NCBI GenBank assembly: GCA_037126765.1
Contig: JBBCBC010000001.1
Coordinates: 19,176,622 to 19,240,621, forward strand
DNA from: Stenogyne calaminthoides
Taxonomy: Eukaryota > Streptophyta > Magnoliopsida > Lamiales > Lamiaceae
Length of the DNA: 64,000 nt
Direction: 5' to 3'
Made by a program: the position numbers and the translations under genes. Positions 37,917-49,611 of this stretch are shown here, piece after piece. The notes under the pieces were generated by a model. That model did not search any database. It was not told the DNA's origin and worked only from the letters and a program-made list of their open reading frames with translations. The number at the start of each line of letters is the position of its first letter. The stretch's first letter is position 1.

Positions 37917-39858
37917 TGTTGGGATTATACTGAAAAGTATGCTTTTACTTTGTATAATCAAAACTGAATTTCAGACTTATTTACTGAAATAAATTGTTTA
38001 TCACTGATGCTTTAAATATCATCGAATGTTACATATATTTACTGCATAACTGTTCAATAAATAGTACGTGTTACATTGTAGTTAATTTAGTGATACCAGA
38101 TCACAGAAGATTAAATTAACAGTCCCTTGTAACCAAAAGTACACCATTCACGACCTAGATGGAAATGAACAATCCATCGTGAAAGGTTGAAGTGTAAGGC
38201 TCAGATTGGCTTGTCTTGACCAAGAGATTACACTAGTGCATGACTGATGCACTGAATAGGACCTACAGGAGGACAAATTCTTCAGAACTGAGCAAGGAAG
38301 AATTAGACCTCAGTGATTCTTTATTTCTTAATCTTCGTCCCTTAAATAGGATCACGTGTGGTTGGTAACTATTGCTTTGACTTATCACGGGTAGAGAATC
38401 AACGAGATTCAATACTTTATATCTTGGGGCAATATTATTGGTCACATGCAATTGCTAAGATTTAATACTGAGAATCGTGTGCAAGTACGCTTGTTCGATT
38501 TGCCCCCTTGGGAGGTTCATAAGATTTATCATACCAAATTTTGCAAGTGGGACTAGTTTCCGGTATGGATAATAATGTTGAACCGTTCCTTAACCAAGGA
38601 CAAAAGATATTAATTAATGGAAAGATATTTCAGTGGCTTGAATTAATTAATGAGCTAGATAATCTTAAACACGGGAAATAATAACCAAGAGCCATATTGA
38701 CTTTAATATGGGTTAAGATGGATAGTGCAATATTAATTATGTAGTGGGATTAATTAATATTTATGGGCTTGAATAATATTGTGGCCCAATATTGATAATT
38801 CAAGATCCATTGGAAGGTCCAATCTTAATTCTCCTAAAGGCCCCCCAAGTAGCCCAACATAAAGTCCAATAACTGAAAAAGGTATTTAAAAATAAAATAA
38901 ATTCTTGTTGCTATTTTTCCTAAATTTCAAAAATAGTAAATAAAATGGGAGAAAGTTTTTATTTGAATTTTGTTATGGAATGAAGATATGTATTCTTGGA
39001 ATATAAGATAATCTCATTAAATTCAAGAAATCTCCCACTTGGTTATTTACTACGAAATTTCAAAAATTTTGAATAATTAAGGGAGAGAAAGATTTTCTTG
39101 ATTTTCTTGAAAATATATTATGGAAGATATGTATTCTTGGAATACAAGAATATCTCATAAATTCAAGAAGATTCAAATCTTGGTTTCTTTTTCCTTAAAA
39201 TTTCGAAATATCCCATAACAAGAGGAGTTGGGATTTTTGTTGAATATTTTAATTATGGAGAAAAGAATATACGAGATATATTCAAGATTTCTTGGAGATC
39301 AAGGAAAAGATTTTCCCATATTATTTTTCCCCAAATTTTTGACCACCAACTCATTATAAATAGGGGATGAATGTTTCATCCTCAAGTGAACACGAAAATT
39401 GGTTTTTCGGAAAAATATCAGCGTCGATAAAATATCAAATATTTTGAAACGTCGATAGATTGTCTATTTTCGAAAAACGTCAATTGTGAGTGTACAATTC
39501 CATGTGCTGGAAAAATTAGTAAATCCACAAAAGTGGTGCAACAAAGTTTATTTTTCCTTTTGTTAATTGTTCGCGAGCATCCTTCCACCGGATTGTCGAG
39601 CAAGGACTAGGGAATACTTGGGAAGGCTTTTCGATGTGTTTAATCGACTAGACCATTGCGACTCCAAGAGGTTAGTTCACGTAAACCCGTAGCAATTCCG
39701 CATGCGTAGGATTTATGTGAACTGTTTATATGCATGATTTGTTGTTGAATTATTATTTGAATTAATATAGGATTAATTCATGCTAGTAATAATTGTTAGA
39801 ATTAAATTTGTATTTAAATATTCATCCCGAATAGATCCGTGCAAATAATTCCCCAACA
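37917..39858 (+). repeat. 3' LTR of Copia A
   Basis: It matches 30608-32546 over its whole length. It ends CCCCAACA and is followed by GATAC. Confidence 0.94.
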
Positions 39859-39863
39859 GATAC

Positions 39864-40440
39864 CGGATATGGCTCACACATTTGTACGAATGTGAAGGGG
39901 CTCATGTGTCTTAGGGCAGTTAGGCCGGGTGAAGTCGTCTTACACGTGAAAACGGAGCAAGAGTTGCTACTGAACGTGTGGGACTTATGTGTTAGACTTA
40001 CCCTTTGGTTTTAGATTAGAACTTAATGATTGTCATTTCGTTCTTCCTATTACTCGCAAAATTATTTTCATTCCTATGTTAGACATTGAGGGTTATTCCT
40101 TTCATTTTAGTGAAAATAATTATTATTTCACGTTGAATGGTGCGGTTTATGGGAATGCCCTTTTGGTGAATGATTTATATTTGTTGCATTGTGGATATAA
40201 TGCTCTTAATATACAAAATAAAAGACTCAAACTTAGCAATCATGAAAACCCGACTTACTTATGGCATTGTGGACTTGATCATGTAAATGAGAAAAGAATT
40301 GCAAGGTTAAGAAAGTTAGACTACTTAACCCCATTTGACTTTGAGTCTTATGGAGATTGCGAATCTTGTCTCAAGGGCAAGATGATCAACAAACCTTTTC
40401 TGGGAAAGGGGTGTGTGCCAAAGAAGTTCTAGAGTTGATC
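39864..40440 (+). pseudogene. Copia B protease remainder and pre-integrase domain
   Basis: After Copia A the frame continues with GSHICTNVKGL (about 39867-39900), the expected sequence after the protease active site. The open frame 39989-40432 holds LELNDCHFVLP-like text, LWHCGLDHVNEKRIARL (pre-integrase) and CESCLKGKM, the zinc-binding HHCC end. Confidence 0.85.
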
Positions 40441-41100
40441 TACAACGATGTTTGTGGACCATCGCCCACTCTAGCTAGGGGTCACTTCGGCTACTTCATC
40501 ACTTTTACTGATGATTTCTCAAGATATGGATACGTGTATCTTATGAAACACAAATTCGAATCTTTTGAGAAATTCAAAGAGTTTAAGGTTGAAGTAGAGA
40601 AGTAACTTGGTAAGAATATCAAGACTCTTCGATCACATCGAGGAAGTGAATACCTTAGCCTTGAATTCACTGATTACTTGAAGTTATATGGAATTCATTC
40701 ACAATGGACTCCTCTCGGAACACCTCACATGAACGGTGTGTCCGAGAGGAGAAACCGAACCCTGTTAGACATGGTAAGGTCCATGATGAGCTTTTCCTCT
40801 CTTCCGACATTCTCATGGGGATACGCGTTACAAACCTCAATTTACATTCTGAATAGGATTTTATCTAAATAGGTTGAGCACAGGCCATATGAACTATGGT
40901 GTGGCAAGAAGCCAACTTTTACACATATCAAATATGGAGTTGCCCCGTGATTGTGAAAGAATGCTTACCGACAAGTTGGAATCCAAAGGTGAAAATGGTT
41001 ACTTTGTGGGATATCCTAAGGAAACTAAAGGATATTGCTTCTATCCACCTGAGAAACAATCATTGATTAACAAAGAGACCAAGTTCCTCGAATAAGATTA
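40400..41100 (+). pseudogene. Copia B integrase
   Basis: IYNDVCGPSP (about 40438-40468) holds the first catalytic Asp. At about 40630-40650 the text reads RSHRGSEY, so the second catalytic Asp is replaced by His. HMNGVSERRNRTLLDM (about 40726-40773) holds the Glu. There are stops at 40603-40605 and 40870. The loss of an active-site residue makes this copy inactive even if frames were intact. Confidence 0.85.
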
Positions 41101-41650
41101 TGTCTTTAAGGAACAAGGTCGTAAGCTGATAGAACTTGAAGAAATTCAAGAACCACAAATTAACAAAGAGACTGATATCTTGTCAAAGCAACGTGACAAG
41201 GAATCAGTGGGAGCATTCAACAACTTTCACGGTGGGAGTCTTTCACTAGGTGATCGTCTTTCAGCAAGTGGAAGCGTAATTAGAGTATGCTTGCCAGTGC
41301 AAGAACCTCCAAGTGGGTTGAATGAGAACAACATAGTTCAAACTCCCGCCCAAGAGGCATCTGAAAGTGTAGCTCTTGAGGACTCTCCGGACATTCATGA
41401 TATCGATGCACCACAAAATTTTCACAATCAGAATATTCAGCCTGCACAACCACAACTCCGTAAGTTAATTAGGAATCGTAATCCGCCCATTAGATACGGT
41501 TACCTCTTGGAGAAACTCGATAATATGGACATACCGGATAAGGATGATCCTAATACTTATTCTGAAACAATATTAGATATTGATTCAGGGAAGTGTCATG
41601 AAGCCATGAAATCCGAGATGGACTCGATGTACACCAATCAAGTCTAGGGC
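41101..41650 (+). pseudogene. Copia B integrase-RT linker
   Basis: The frame at 41180-41647 is Ser/Pro/Gln/Glu-rich and ends in LRKLIRNRNPPIRYGY and a SEMDSMYTNQV stretch that leads into reverse transcriptase. This is the usual variable linker of Copia pol. Confidence 0.7.
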
Positions 41651-42623
41651 TTGGTTGAGTTGCCTAAAGGGGTTAGACCCATATGTTGCAAATGGGTCCT
41701 CAAGTGAGAGACCAATGCAAATGGCAAAGTACAAACTTGCAAAGCTAGGTTGATGGAGTCAACGCGAAGGCATTGACTATGATAAGACCTTCTCACCAGT
41801 TACAAAGATCAAGTCCATTCGAATTTTACTTGCTATAACAGCACACTTGATTACGAGATTTGGCAGATGGATGTCAAAACAGCTTTCCTCAATGGAATCA
41901 TTGATAAGGAAGTGTTTATGACTCAACCAGAAGGTTTTACATCTAAGTCAAATTCTAATCTAGTATGTAAGCTAAAGATATCCATTTATGGATTGAAGCA
42001 AGCTTCTAGGAGTTGGAATATCCGATTTGATGAAGCTATCAAGTCCTTTTGACTTCATCAGAAATTCGGAAGATCCATGCGTTTATCGTAAACGCAGCGG
42101 GAAGAATATTATTTTTATAATCTGGTATATCGATGACATATTAATTTTGGGAAACAATATCCCGTTAATGCAGTCCGTTAAAGATTTGTTGTTAAAGACC
42201 TTCATGATGAAGGGTCTTGGTGAAGCCTGCTACATCCTAGGGATCAAGATCCACAAGGATAGATCCAAGAGGATGTTGGGGCTGTCACAGTCCACCTATG
42301 TAGACAAGGTGTTGAAGCGTTTTGCAATGGAGAACTCTAAGAGAGGATCTCTATCGGCAAATCATGGGATAAAGTTATCAAAGAAGGATTGTTCTTCTGT
42401 TGAAGCTGATATCAAGCACATGAAAGATGTCCCATATGCATATGCAATTGGGTCAATCATGTACGCCATGACTTGCACTAGGCCAAACGTGGCCAGCGCT
42501 ATCAACATCACTGGTAGATACCAACAGAATCCGGGTGAGTCTCACTGGATTGCTGTCAAGACCATTCTGAAGTATCTTAGACGAACTAAAGAATGTTTTC
42601 TTGTCTATGGTGGACAGTCATAA
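41651..42623 (+). pseudogene. Copia B reverse transcriptase
   Basis: MDVKTAFLNGIIDKEVFM (from 41867) and YGLKQASRSWN (near 41988-42020) are typical. The catalytic motif is YIDDILIL (about 42127-42150), with Ile for the usual Val. CYILGIKIHKDRSK and SIMYAMTCTRPNVA follow. The frame changes at about 42030-42050 and stops at 42623. Confidence 0.88.
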
Positions 42624-43081
42624 CTAGTAGTGACTGGTTAAGCTGACACAAGTTTCCAATCCGACTGTGATGATTAGAAATCACAGTCAGGTTACGTTTC
42701 ATTCTCAATAATGAGGCAGTCAGTTGGAATAGTTCCAAGCAAACCGACTGAAGATTCAACAACCGAAGTTGAGTACATTACTGTATCAGAAGCCTCAAGG
42801 AGGCTGTCTGGATTTTATAGTTCTTAAAGAGAACTAGGGGTAGTTTCGAGTGTCAGTTGTCTAATATAGTTGTATTAAGATAACGTTGGTGCGAATGCGC
42901 AAGCAAAGGAATCGAGATCAGCAAACAGAAACAAGCATGTACCTAGACTTATCATTTGATCCGGGAGATCATAAGGATATGAAAAATGGAATTAAAATGT
43001 ATTCCCACATATTTAATTTGGAAGATCATTTCACCAAAACACTGAGTGTTCATTTACACACTAGACATTTGATGGTCTAGG
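42624..43081 (+). pseudogene. Copia B RNase H, heavily decayed
   Basis: ADTSFQSD (near 42640-42663) and QSGYVSFS-like text (42685-42710) mark the first part, and NLEDHFTKTLSVH (about 43015-43055) the conserved end. Several stops and shifts lie between. The remaining alignable text is short. Confidence 0.7.
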
Positions 43082-43112
43082 GGTTAGACATGTAGGTTAT
43101 TGACTCTAGTCC

Positions 43113-43122
43113 AAGTGGGAGA
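43113..43122 (+). other. Polypurine tract of Copia B
   Basis: AAGTGGGAGA lies one base before the 3' LTR, the usual plus-strand primer of plant Copia elements. Confidence 0.88.
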
Positions 43123-43123
43123 T

Positions 43124-44720
43124 TGTTAGTGTTAGTGTCCTAGAGACAATCTATTATAAGGACATAATACTTGATGATATTCAGTTTGATTTAATATTAT
43201 AGTTCACTTAATATTAATGTATGTCAATACACTTGTTTGAATATTATGTTTGATTGTTTGCATTTATTCATGCAAGTGTTCCCATGAGTCATTGCTGTCA
43301 TTGAGGTTGTGAGAACTCAGATGACTTAAGCATGATTCTCAAATAGCCCCGATCAAGGATCATCAAGAATGGGATATTGATGATGCAATGAAGATTGGTG
43401 TGCGATCTACATCATACTCGTAGAGAGTGTAGTAAGATCTCACTTACTACGAGATACTAGGTATCTCATGATGGATGCACAAATACCTTAGAGGGTATTG
43501 GTATACCCATCCGAGAAACCGTGTGATGTATTTTCACTATATGTGTCTACGGGTGTCTCGGTTAGTGGGATCGATGCGATACTCCTTTGACTTGAGGTCA
43601 ATACGCACGACATGTGTGGGATGGTGAACTTTGACCATGATCGACTCTTGCACCTTAACCATGGGTAGATATGGCTTGGATTGAGTTCATCACGAAGTAC
43701 ATGTGCGTGGTAGTTGAGCCAAGAATATGATTCATTCCTCAAAGTGGATTTAGAGAGAATACTCATCTTCTCATCATAATTGGATCAAAGTCATCGGCCG
43801 ATGCATGTCAACTTAGACTTTGTGGCTAAGTGTGACATACATGATCAATTAGTGATTAGAGATAATATGATTAAGTTATTTGAATAGACATTTCATCATG
43901 TTCAAGACTTAATCGAGTATTCGCGAATGAAAGGAGGAAATCGTAATAGCCCATGTTTCAGTTACAGGTAGTTGCACATTTCCTCGCAACGTACCTCATA
44001 TATTGAGAATGTCTGATTTATTGTCTAGGGTTCAATTAAGACCGTTAGTTTGACTAATCGCTCGATATATGAGGGTCTATGGGTCACACAACAAGTAATG
44101 GTTGTTTACTAATTATAGTTGGTTGATTAAATGTTAAATTATATTTAATATTTAATTTATTGAGAAGTAATTAATAATAGATTAATTTGGAATTAATTAT
44201 TATTAATGTTTAATTAAATTGGATTTAATTAAATAAGAATTCCCAATAATAATATTTGGAATATTATTGTAGGATTTAATATATATGGAAATAAATCGTA
44301 GAGATTTGTCATATATAGAATTTAAATCCGTAGAGATTTATATGTGGGAAATAAATCTGAGAGATTTATTTTATTAGGGATTTTTCATAATAAAGGTTAG
44401 CATAAGATTTAAGTTGGGTCTCTCCTATATATATGAGCTCTTGAGAATTCATAATATGTGAGTTCATATTTTCTTCATAAAATCTCTAAGTTAGAATTTT
44501 CCTAGCAAATTCATCTCGGGGATTCAACGCTGGCAGATCAGTGCAGATTAGTAAACGATTGTTACATGGATACCATAGTTGAGGAATCCATGTAAGAATT
44601 GCTGTAAGAATTCTTTTTACGCTTACTCGTATTTAATTATGCAATTAACTGTTCGTTGTTGGTGAACTTTAATTTCCGCTGCGCATGTATTACGTGTTTA
44701 CGTACCTCTAAATTCCAACA
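43124..44720 (+). repeat. 3' LTR of Copia B
   Basis: It matches 26291-27888 with scattered differences, for example near 43305-43335 versus 26475-26500. It ends ATTCCAACA and is followed by GGTTT. Confidence 0.92.
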
Positions 44721-44885
44721 GGTTTAGGGTTCATGATTTAGGTTTTAGGGTGTAGGATTTTTTAAAAAAATAATTTAAATTATTTAATTAGGTAATAAGT
44801 TGAGGTGGAAAGTCAAATCATCAATTGGACTCCATAAGGTGACCAATCGTGGTCTCCATATCAAAACTATATATATATATATATA

Positions 44886-45184
44886 TATTAGGGTTTAGGG
44901 TTTAGTGTTGAAATTTTAATTAATTAAGTGTAGTTTAATTTGATTGTTGGAGCTAGCATAATTATGTGATTTGGTTGTTGATATTGTGTACATATATTGG
45001 TTGATAGTTTATTGAAATTAGGTTGAAGCTAGCTAGTTCGATCGACAAATTGCATGATTGGTACTTGTATGATGTATTAGAGAATAAAGCTCTGTAGAAT
45101 TTTTTTAAATTTATATAAAATGTTATGGTATTACTGAATGAATGTAAATATGTCACTTAATGAATATTAATGTATTGCTGAATG
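44886..45184. other. AT-rich intergenic DNA
   Basis: It begins with a TA run and two AGGGTTTAGGGTTTAG units, then plain AT-rich sequence. No gene is recognised. Confidence 0.5.
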
Positions 45185-45670
45185 AATGTAAACACACCAC
45201 AAAATACATACAATTTAAAGAGGGTTTTAAAGAGAATTTTAACGAGGAAATAGGGTTTAGGGAGGGTTTTAACGAGGGAATAATTCCCTCTGCAAAGTGG
45301 TGGTCGCGAACTGTTTAACGAGGGGGAAACAAAATCCTCGGCAAATCGCGAGGGATTTACCGAGGGACTGCAACCCTCGCCTTTTTCCCGACAAAAAATC
45401 CCTCAGCAAAGCCCACGTGGAATTTAACGAGGGCCAGCTCGCCCTCGCCTTCATGACGCCATCCTTTTCCCGAGGGCTACATGGCCCTTGCCTATTTGAC
45501 GAGCATTTTGCCGATGGTTTTCGGGCCTCGCGAAACTTAATTCAGGCAAAAAAATGCAATTGTCAGGTTTCAAGCCCGAGCTGCGAGGCTCCGAGGGAAC
45601 CCGCGTGGCCACTAAGACACCGAGCTCCCAGGCCTGCTAGCACAATATAGGCGAAATTTCGCCGAGGAGG
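45185..45670. repeat. GAGGG/CCCTC-rich repeat patch, possible CACTA subterminal region
   Basis: At least seven CGAGGG units (for example 45271, 45317, 45348, 45361) and several inverted CCCTCGCC or CCCTCGGC units lie in about 450 bases that are GC-richer than both flanks. Clusters of such short direct and inverted units are typical of CACTA transposon subterminal regions. No CACTA termini were identified, so the class is uncertain. Confidence 0.4.
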
Positions 45671-46006
45671 GGTAATTTGTTCCTTTAAAAAAGATTTTTC
45701 AAAACTGAGACTACCTTGCCGCAGATGTTGAAACAATTAGCACCAACATTAATGTTAAAAAAAGTAGAAACTCCAAATTAGAGAAGATAAAAGGTAGCGT
45801 GCAATCAAGCATAATTGCATATTTACATAAAAACTACCAAGAGAGATCTAGCTAGCCTACCACAACAACTCTAAATAAGTGGCAAACTGAAATTGGGAAC
45901 AATGCCTTTGGAGATCAAGAAACTTCATTATCCTCTCATATTTTTCTTTTTAATTTATTCAATGCTGTAAATTACTAGTTTGATTTGGGAACAATGCCTT
46001 TGTTAT
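45671..46006. other. Intergenic DNA, nothing recognised
   Basis: AT-rich sequence without gene-like frames, RNA gene signals or repeats that I can name. A short AACAATGCCTTTG repeat occurs twice (45899 and 45990). Confidence 0.4.
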
Positions 46007-46015
46007 AAGTAATTG

Positions 46016-46517
46016 GATGAAAAAAAAATTTGGTCCCATAACTTTTCTATAATCTGTTTTTAATCCAAAAAATTTAACTATTTAATCTTGGTCTCATATA
46101 ACTATCTTGATTGCTCAATTTTAATTCCATTTTCACTGAAAAATAGAAACAAAGCGTCGTTTTCGGTCACACAAGTCATGTGTCAGTTAAAATTGGGGAT
46201 TTTCGAGCTTGTAGTTGACGTGGACTTTGTGCTACAAAAAAAAAAAGTCATTTTAAAAAATTTAGAAAGAACAAGAAAATTCCTCCTAAATTGTAGAAAA
46301 ATGATTTTTTTTTAACAATCAGTGTCTACGTCAGTTACGAGTTCGAAAATTCCCTATTTTAATCGGCACATGACTTGTGCAAGACCGAAAACTAATATTA
46401 TTGTTGTTTGTTTGTTTGTTTTTGTTTTTTTTAATGGGGTCAAAATTGGATATTTAATTTTGTTGGGATGAAAAGCGAGTTACATGAAAATTATGGGATC
46501 AAAAACTTAAACTCTCT
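46016..46517. mobile_element. Mutator-type MITE with 9-bp target duplication
   Basis: AAGTAATTG flanks the 502-bp unit on both sides (46007-46015 and 46518-46526). A 9-bp duplication is the mark of Mutator-like transposons. The arms are long inverted repeats: TTTGGTCCCATAACTTTTC on the left pairs with the complement of GAAAATTATGGGATCAAAAA on the right. TTTTCGGTCACACAAGTCATG (46160) pairs with the right-hand copy near 46370. There is no coding capacity, so movement would need a transposase from elsewhere. Confidence 0.8.
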
Positions 46518-46734
46518 AAGTAATTGAGTTTTTAGAGATTTGGTTGATGATTATGCATTTGGGACTGATTATGTGGTTGATTATATAATATGTGTCAAAG
46601 TTGTGTCGTTATATGCTTATGAAGATTAAATCTATGTGCCACTAGAGTATGTCTTTTAATTAATTGGGTTATTTCACATATAGATGAGTGTAATACTTTG
46701 TTTCTTGTTGTAGGATTAACAGTTGCTATATATT

Positions 46735-46885
46735 TGTTAGATGAGAAAAACTCATATGAAACGGTCACATGTATGAGATCGGGTACAACTTAGCACAAAT
46801 TACATTCATTTTCCTAAAGTGTTAAAGTGTCAATGTCCAAATTATACCCCGTCTCACCGTGAGACCGTCTCATATACGTCATTTA
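46735..46885. mobile_element. GAGACGGTCTCAC-type MITE, copy 2
   Basis: The ends AAACTCATATGAAACGGTCA and GTGAGACCGTCTCATATACG are inverted repeats. The centre (CCTAAAGTGTTAAAGTGTCA) matches the 62757-62910 copy in reverse complement. Confidence 0.65.
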
Positions 46886-47904
46886 ATTTCAGTTAAGGAG
46901 AACTCTACTGTCATTTTGAACACATTAATATCAATTTTAGCCCTAAAAAGGTGTTATAGCTTACAACATAATTATGATAGATGTTTTAGGGGAATTAAAT
47001 AACGAATTAATTTTACATATTTTTATAAGTTTGTATTTTTAGATAAGATAAATTTTTTTCAAGAGTACAATCTCCAATTTCAGTCTGTCACTTATTTAGA
47101 GTAGCTGTTCTTGGGATATATACAAAAGAGTAGTTGTTGACCGGTGCACTTGTAATTTAAATATGAGAAAATAATTTAATTAGAATCAAACACTAGACTA
47201 AAGTGTATTGATCGGTACACTTGTAATAAAGACACAAAGACTCTTAATATAAAATTTGGAAATCTCTTTTCGTTGTTCTTATCCATTGTAGAACAAAAAA
47301 CCTCTTTTATTTTAACACCAAGTCCAACCGTTGTTGGCACTCTTTTGTAATTTTTATGAAAACATGAAATTGTGTTTGATTGCATACGTACCTTTTAGTT
47401 CTTTCGTCGCATTTCTTTTTTGTGCTAACTCTAGGTTTTTGCTCTCTTTGATTCCGCTCATTATTTTTTAAGTTGAGAATACCCAATTCATGACCTACAA
47501 AATTTCATTCCTTCCAAAAAACAGTACATATTGCAAGTGTAATATTGCACATAAATTAATGAACTCATTCAGCTTACTCGATCATCCTTTATATAAATGC
47601 ATACCATGAGTACACCAATTTAAATAAAAATGTTCAACCCTAAAGATACATATTATTATAATGGAAATATTTACTTTGTTTTATAAATTTATATATGCAT
47701 ATATCAAACACAAAAACCCAACAATTCCAATGTATTTTTTCTTATATATTTTCAGAGTTTATAATTAGAAAAGCAAATGATTTTCTTTTTTGAAAGCCAA
47801 CAATTTGTAAATTACACGAACAAGTAATATCAAAAACGTCATTCACAAATTTCAAAATCTCTACCTAATAATAACTTTCAAACAAGTGAGAATTTCTAAC
47901 AAAA
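46886..47904. other. AT-rich intergenic DNA
   Basis: No gene, RNA or complete repeat is recognised over this kilobase. Confidence 0.5.
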
Positions 47905-47909
47905 TCAAT

Positions 47910-49597
47910 TGATAGGCCCGGTGGAAAACCCTTGAAATGCGAAATAATCATGAAATGCATATAAAAACAGGGGTGAAGGAATGGTGATTTCAGATTTTTG
48001 CGTTTTAAGCTCATGTGTTGTGTTTTGCTTATAATCGAATGCATATGACAAGATAAGAACATAAAGCAGTAAAGAACACAACAATATATAGTGGTTCGGA
48101 GACTCAAACTCCTACATCCACTCTCCCTGCTCCTAGGGAAATTCCTTCAAATCGACTTATCACCCTCTCGGGTTGACATGTTCTAGATATTTAATGAGCT
48201 CTCACTCCAATCGGACTTATCACCCTCCTAGTCGGGTTAGCCTCGACTTATCACCCTATCAAGACTCAAGCTCGCCTCTAGATGTTTAACGAGTTCACAA
48301 CTCCAACGGACTTATCACCCTCTCTCGATCGATTGCCTAACAACTACCTCACTTCACCACTAGTTATCTCTTATGAGAATGGGGTTTGGGTTTGGTGTTG
48401 TTCTCAACTATGGTGAGATTTTCCAACCATATTCAAAACATTTGTTTAGTCTCAATGTTAAGGTTGGGAAAACCTCTCTAAAGCTTAGGATACATCGTGG
48501 GTTGCTTAGATTGGGTTCCTGTAACACTCTTTCCAATATATTTGTATATCTTTTCCCAACCCAAGATTGAGGTGTTCTATGGTGGGAAGCTTGAGTATAT
48601 GTTCTCTTAGCTCAGAAACATCGAGTTTTCTATATTCTACACACTTCCACACATAATAATGAAGGAAAAAAACTTGTATTTATAGTGTGGATTTGAATGT
48701 TACCGTTGGAGAGAATCACATTCAAATTCATACTATTCTTTGTAAGTTCTTGGAAACACTCTGCTTTTTTCAGTCGGTTGTCTTCCTCTCATTGGTCCAC
48801 GCCACCGAATTCCAATGGCTATATTCCTCCTCGTTCTTAAAACCCGACATATCGAGTTATCGCTGACGAGCATTGATATCGCAAATCAAATCGCACTTTA
48901 GGAATAGAGGCTACTATTCTACTAAGTTTTTGAATACTTTCCAAGAATCGTATCCTTTGTCTTGGATCTTGATTGAAAACTCTTATATCTCAGAAAGGGG
49001 GAACTCAACTTGAGGGGAACTCACAGTAATCAAAAGAGATGATCAAGATCAAGACATGGTCTTAGACGAGATCTTGAAGTTAGATATTCTTGATGAAATG
49101 CAGGTAAAAACCATTGAAGAAAAGCTTGAAGGTTGCAAATCGAAGATCTTGATTTTCTCGATTTCAACCTCGATATGCTTGACTGGATATTCGATTTGTT
49201 GATCTAAAGATTTTGATTCGATTAGTCTTGATTTCTCGATTTCATCTTGAGTCTTGATTTCAAGATGTGTCCGGTCAAGATTTCATCACGAGGTCCATTG
49301 AAGAAGAATGAGAGCCGACGGTTTCGATTTTTTTTTGTTTTATTTTCTTGAATATCTTAACATACAATACAAAAACTTTTAAACTTTTTTTTAAACTTAT
49401 TCGAGTCTTGAATCTTGATCTAACTATGATCTATATCTCAAATTGACTATACACTATTTGGTGCAAAGATTCATATAACATCCTAAACACTCTAAAACTG
49501 AATCCTGACTCATCTATCAAGATTATCTTGAACATGTCATACTCAGGGGTTTTTGGGATCTAATCAAAATCTTCTTTATTAAATTCATCTTCCAACA
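47910..49597 (-). repeat. 3' LTR of element D
   Basis: On the minus strand it follows the purine tract and starts TGTTGGAAGATGAATTT at 49597. It aligns with 50995-52547. The U5-side part has the GACTTATCACC repeat at 48146-48320. Confidence 0.75.
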
Positions 49598-49611
49598 ATT
49601 TCCCCCTTTTT
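49598..49611 (-). other. Polypurine tract of element D
   Basis: On the minus strand AAAAAGGGGGAAAT precedes the 3' LTR, the same as in element C. Confidence 0.8.

Larger units (their letters stand above)
30608..39858 (+). mobile_element. Copia retrotransposon A, complete, degenerate
   Basis: The 9.25-kb element has 1.94-kb direct LTRs, a primer site, gag, protease, integrase, RT, RNase H and a purine tract, and TSD GATAC. It is the only complete member of family A here. Solo or partial LTRs of the family lie at 791-17443, 23975-25815 and 52624-54297. The two LTRs differ at only a few per cent of sites by eye, so insertion is fairly recent, yet pol has several stops and shifts. Confidence 0.94.
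26291..44720 (+). mobile_element. Copia retrotransposon B, interrupted by Copia A
   Basis: Direct LTRs of about 1.6 kb (26291-27888, 43124-44720) flank a primer site, gag, protease, integrase, RT, RNase H and a purine tract, with TSD GGTTT. Without the nested element it is about 9.2 kb. Copia A (30608-39858) sits exactly at the protease catalytic codons: VLDT ends at 30607 and the reading resumes near 39864. All domains also have independent stops and shifts. Confidence 0.93.
22572..44885. mobile_element. Foldback (long inverted repeat) element split by two nests
   Basis: The outer left arm at 22572-22697 (TTGATATGGAGACCAC... to ...AATAATTTAAATTAATTTTG) is the reverse complement of 44757-44885. 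The inner left arm at 26003-26155 (AAATCCTATACCCTAAAATC...) is the reverse complement of 26185-26290 joined to 44726-44756. Without insertions the element is about 0.57 kb and almost wholly palindromic. A probable solo LTR (22699-26002) sits in the left arm and Copia B (26291-44720) in the right arm. It ends in TATATA runs, so its own target duplication cannot be seen. Confidence 0.8.

Noticed and set aside
44721..44895. Telomere-like TTTAGGG strings
   Set aside because: Only isolated units occur (also near 26010-26030 as CCCTAAA). They are parts of the foldback arms and flank, not a telomeric array.
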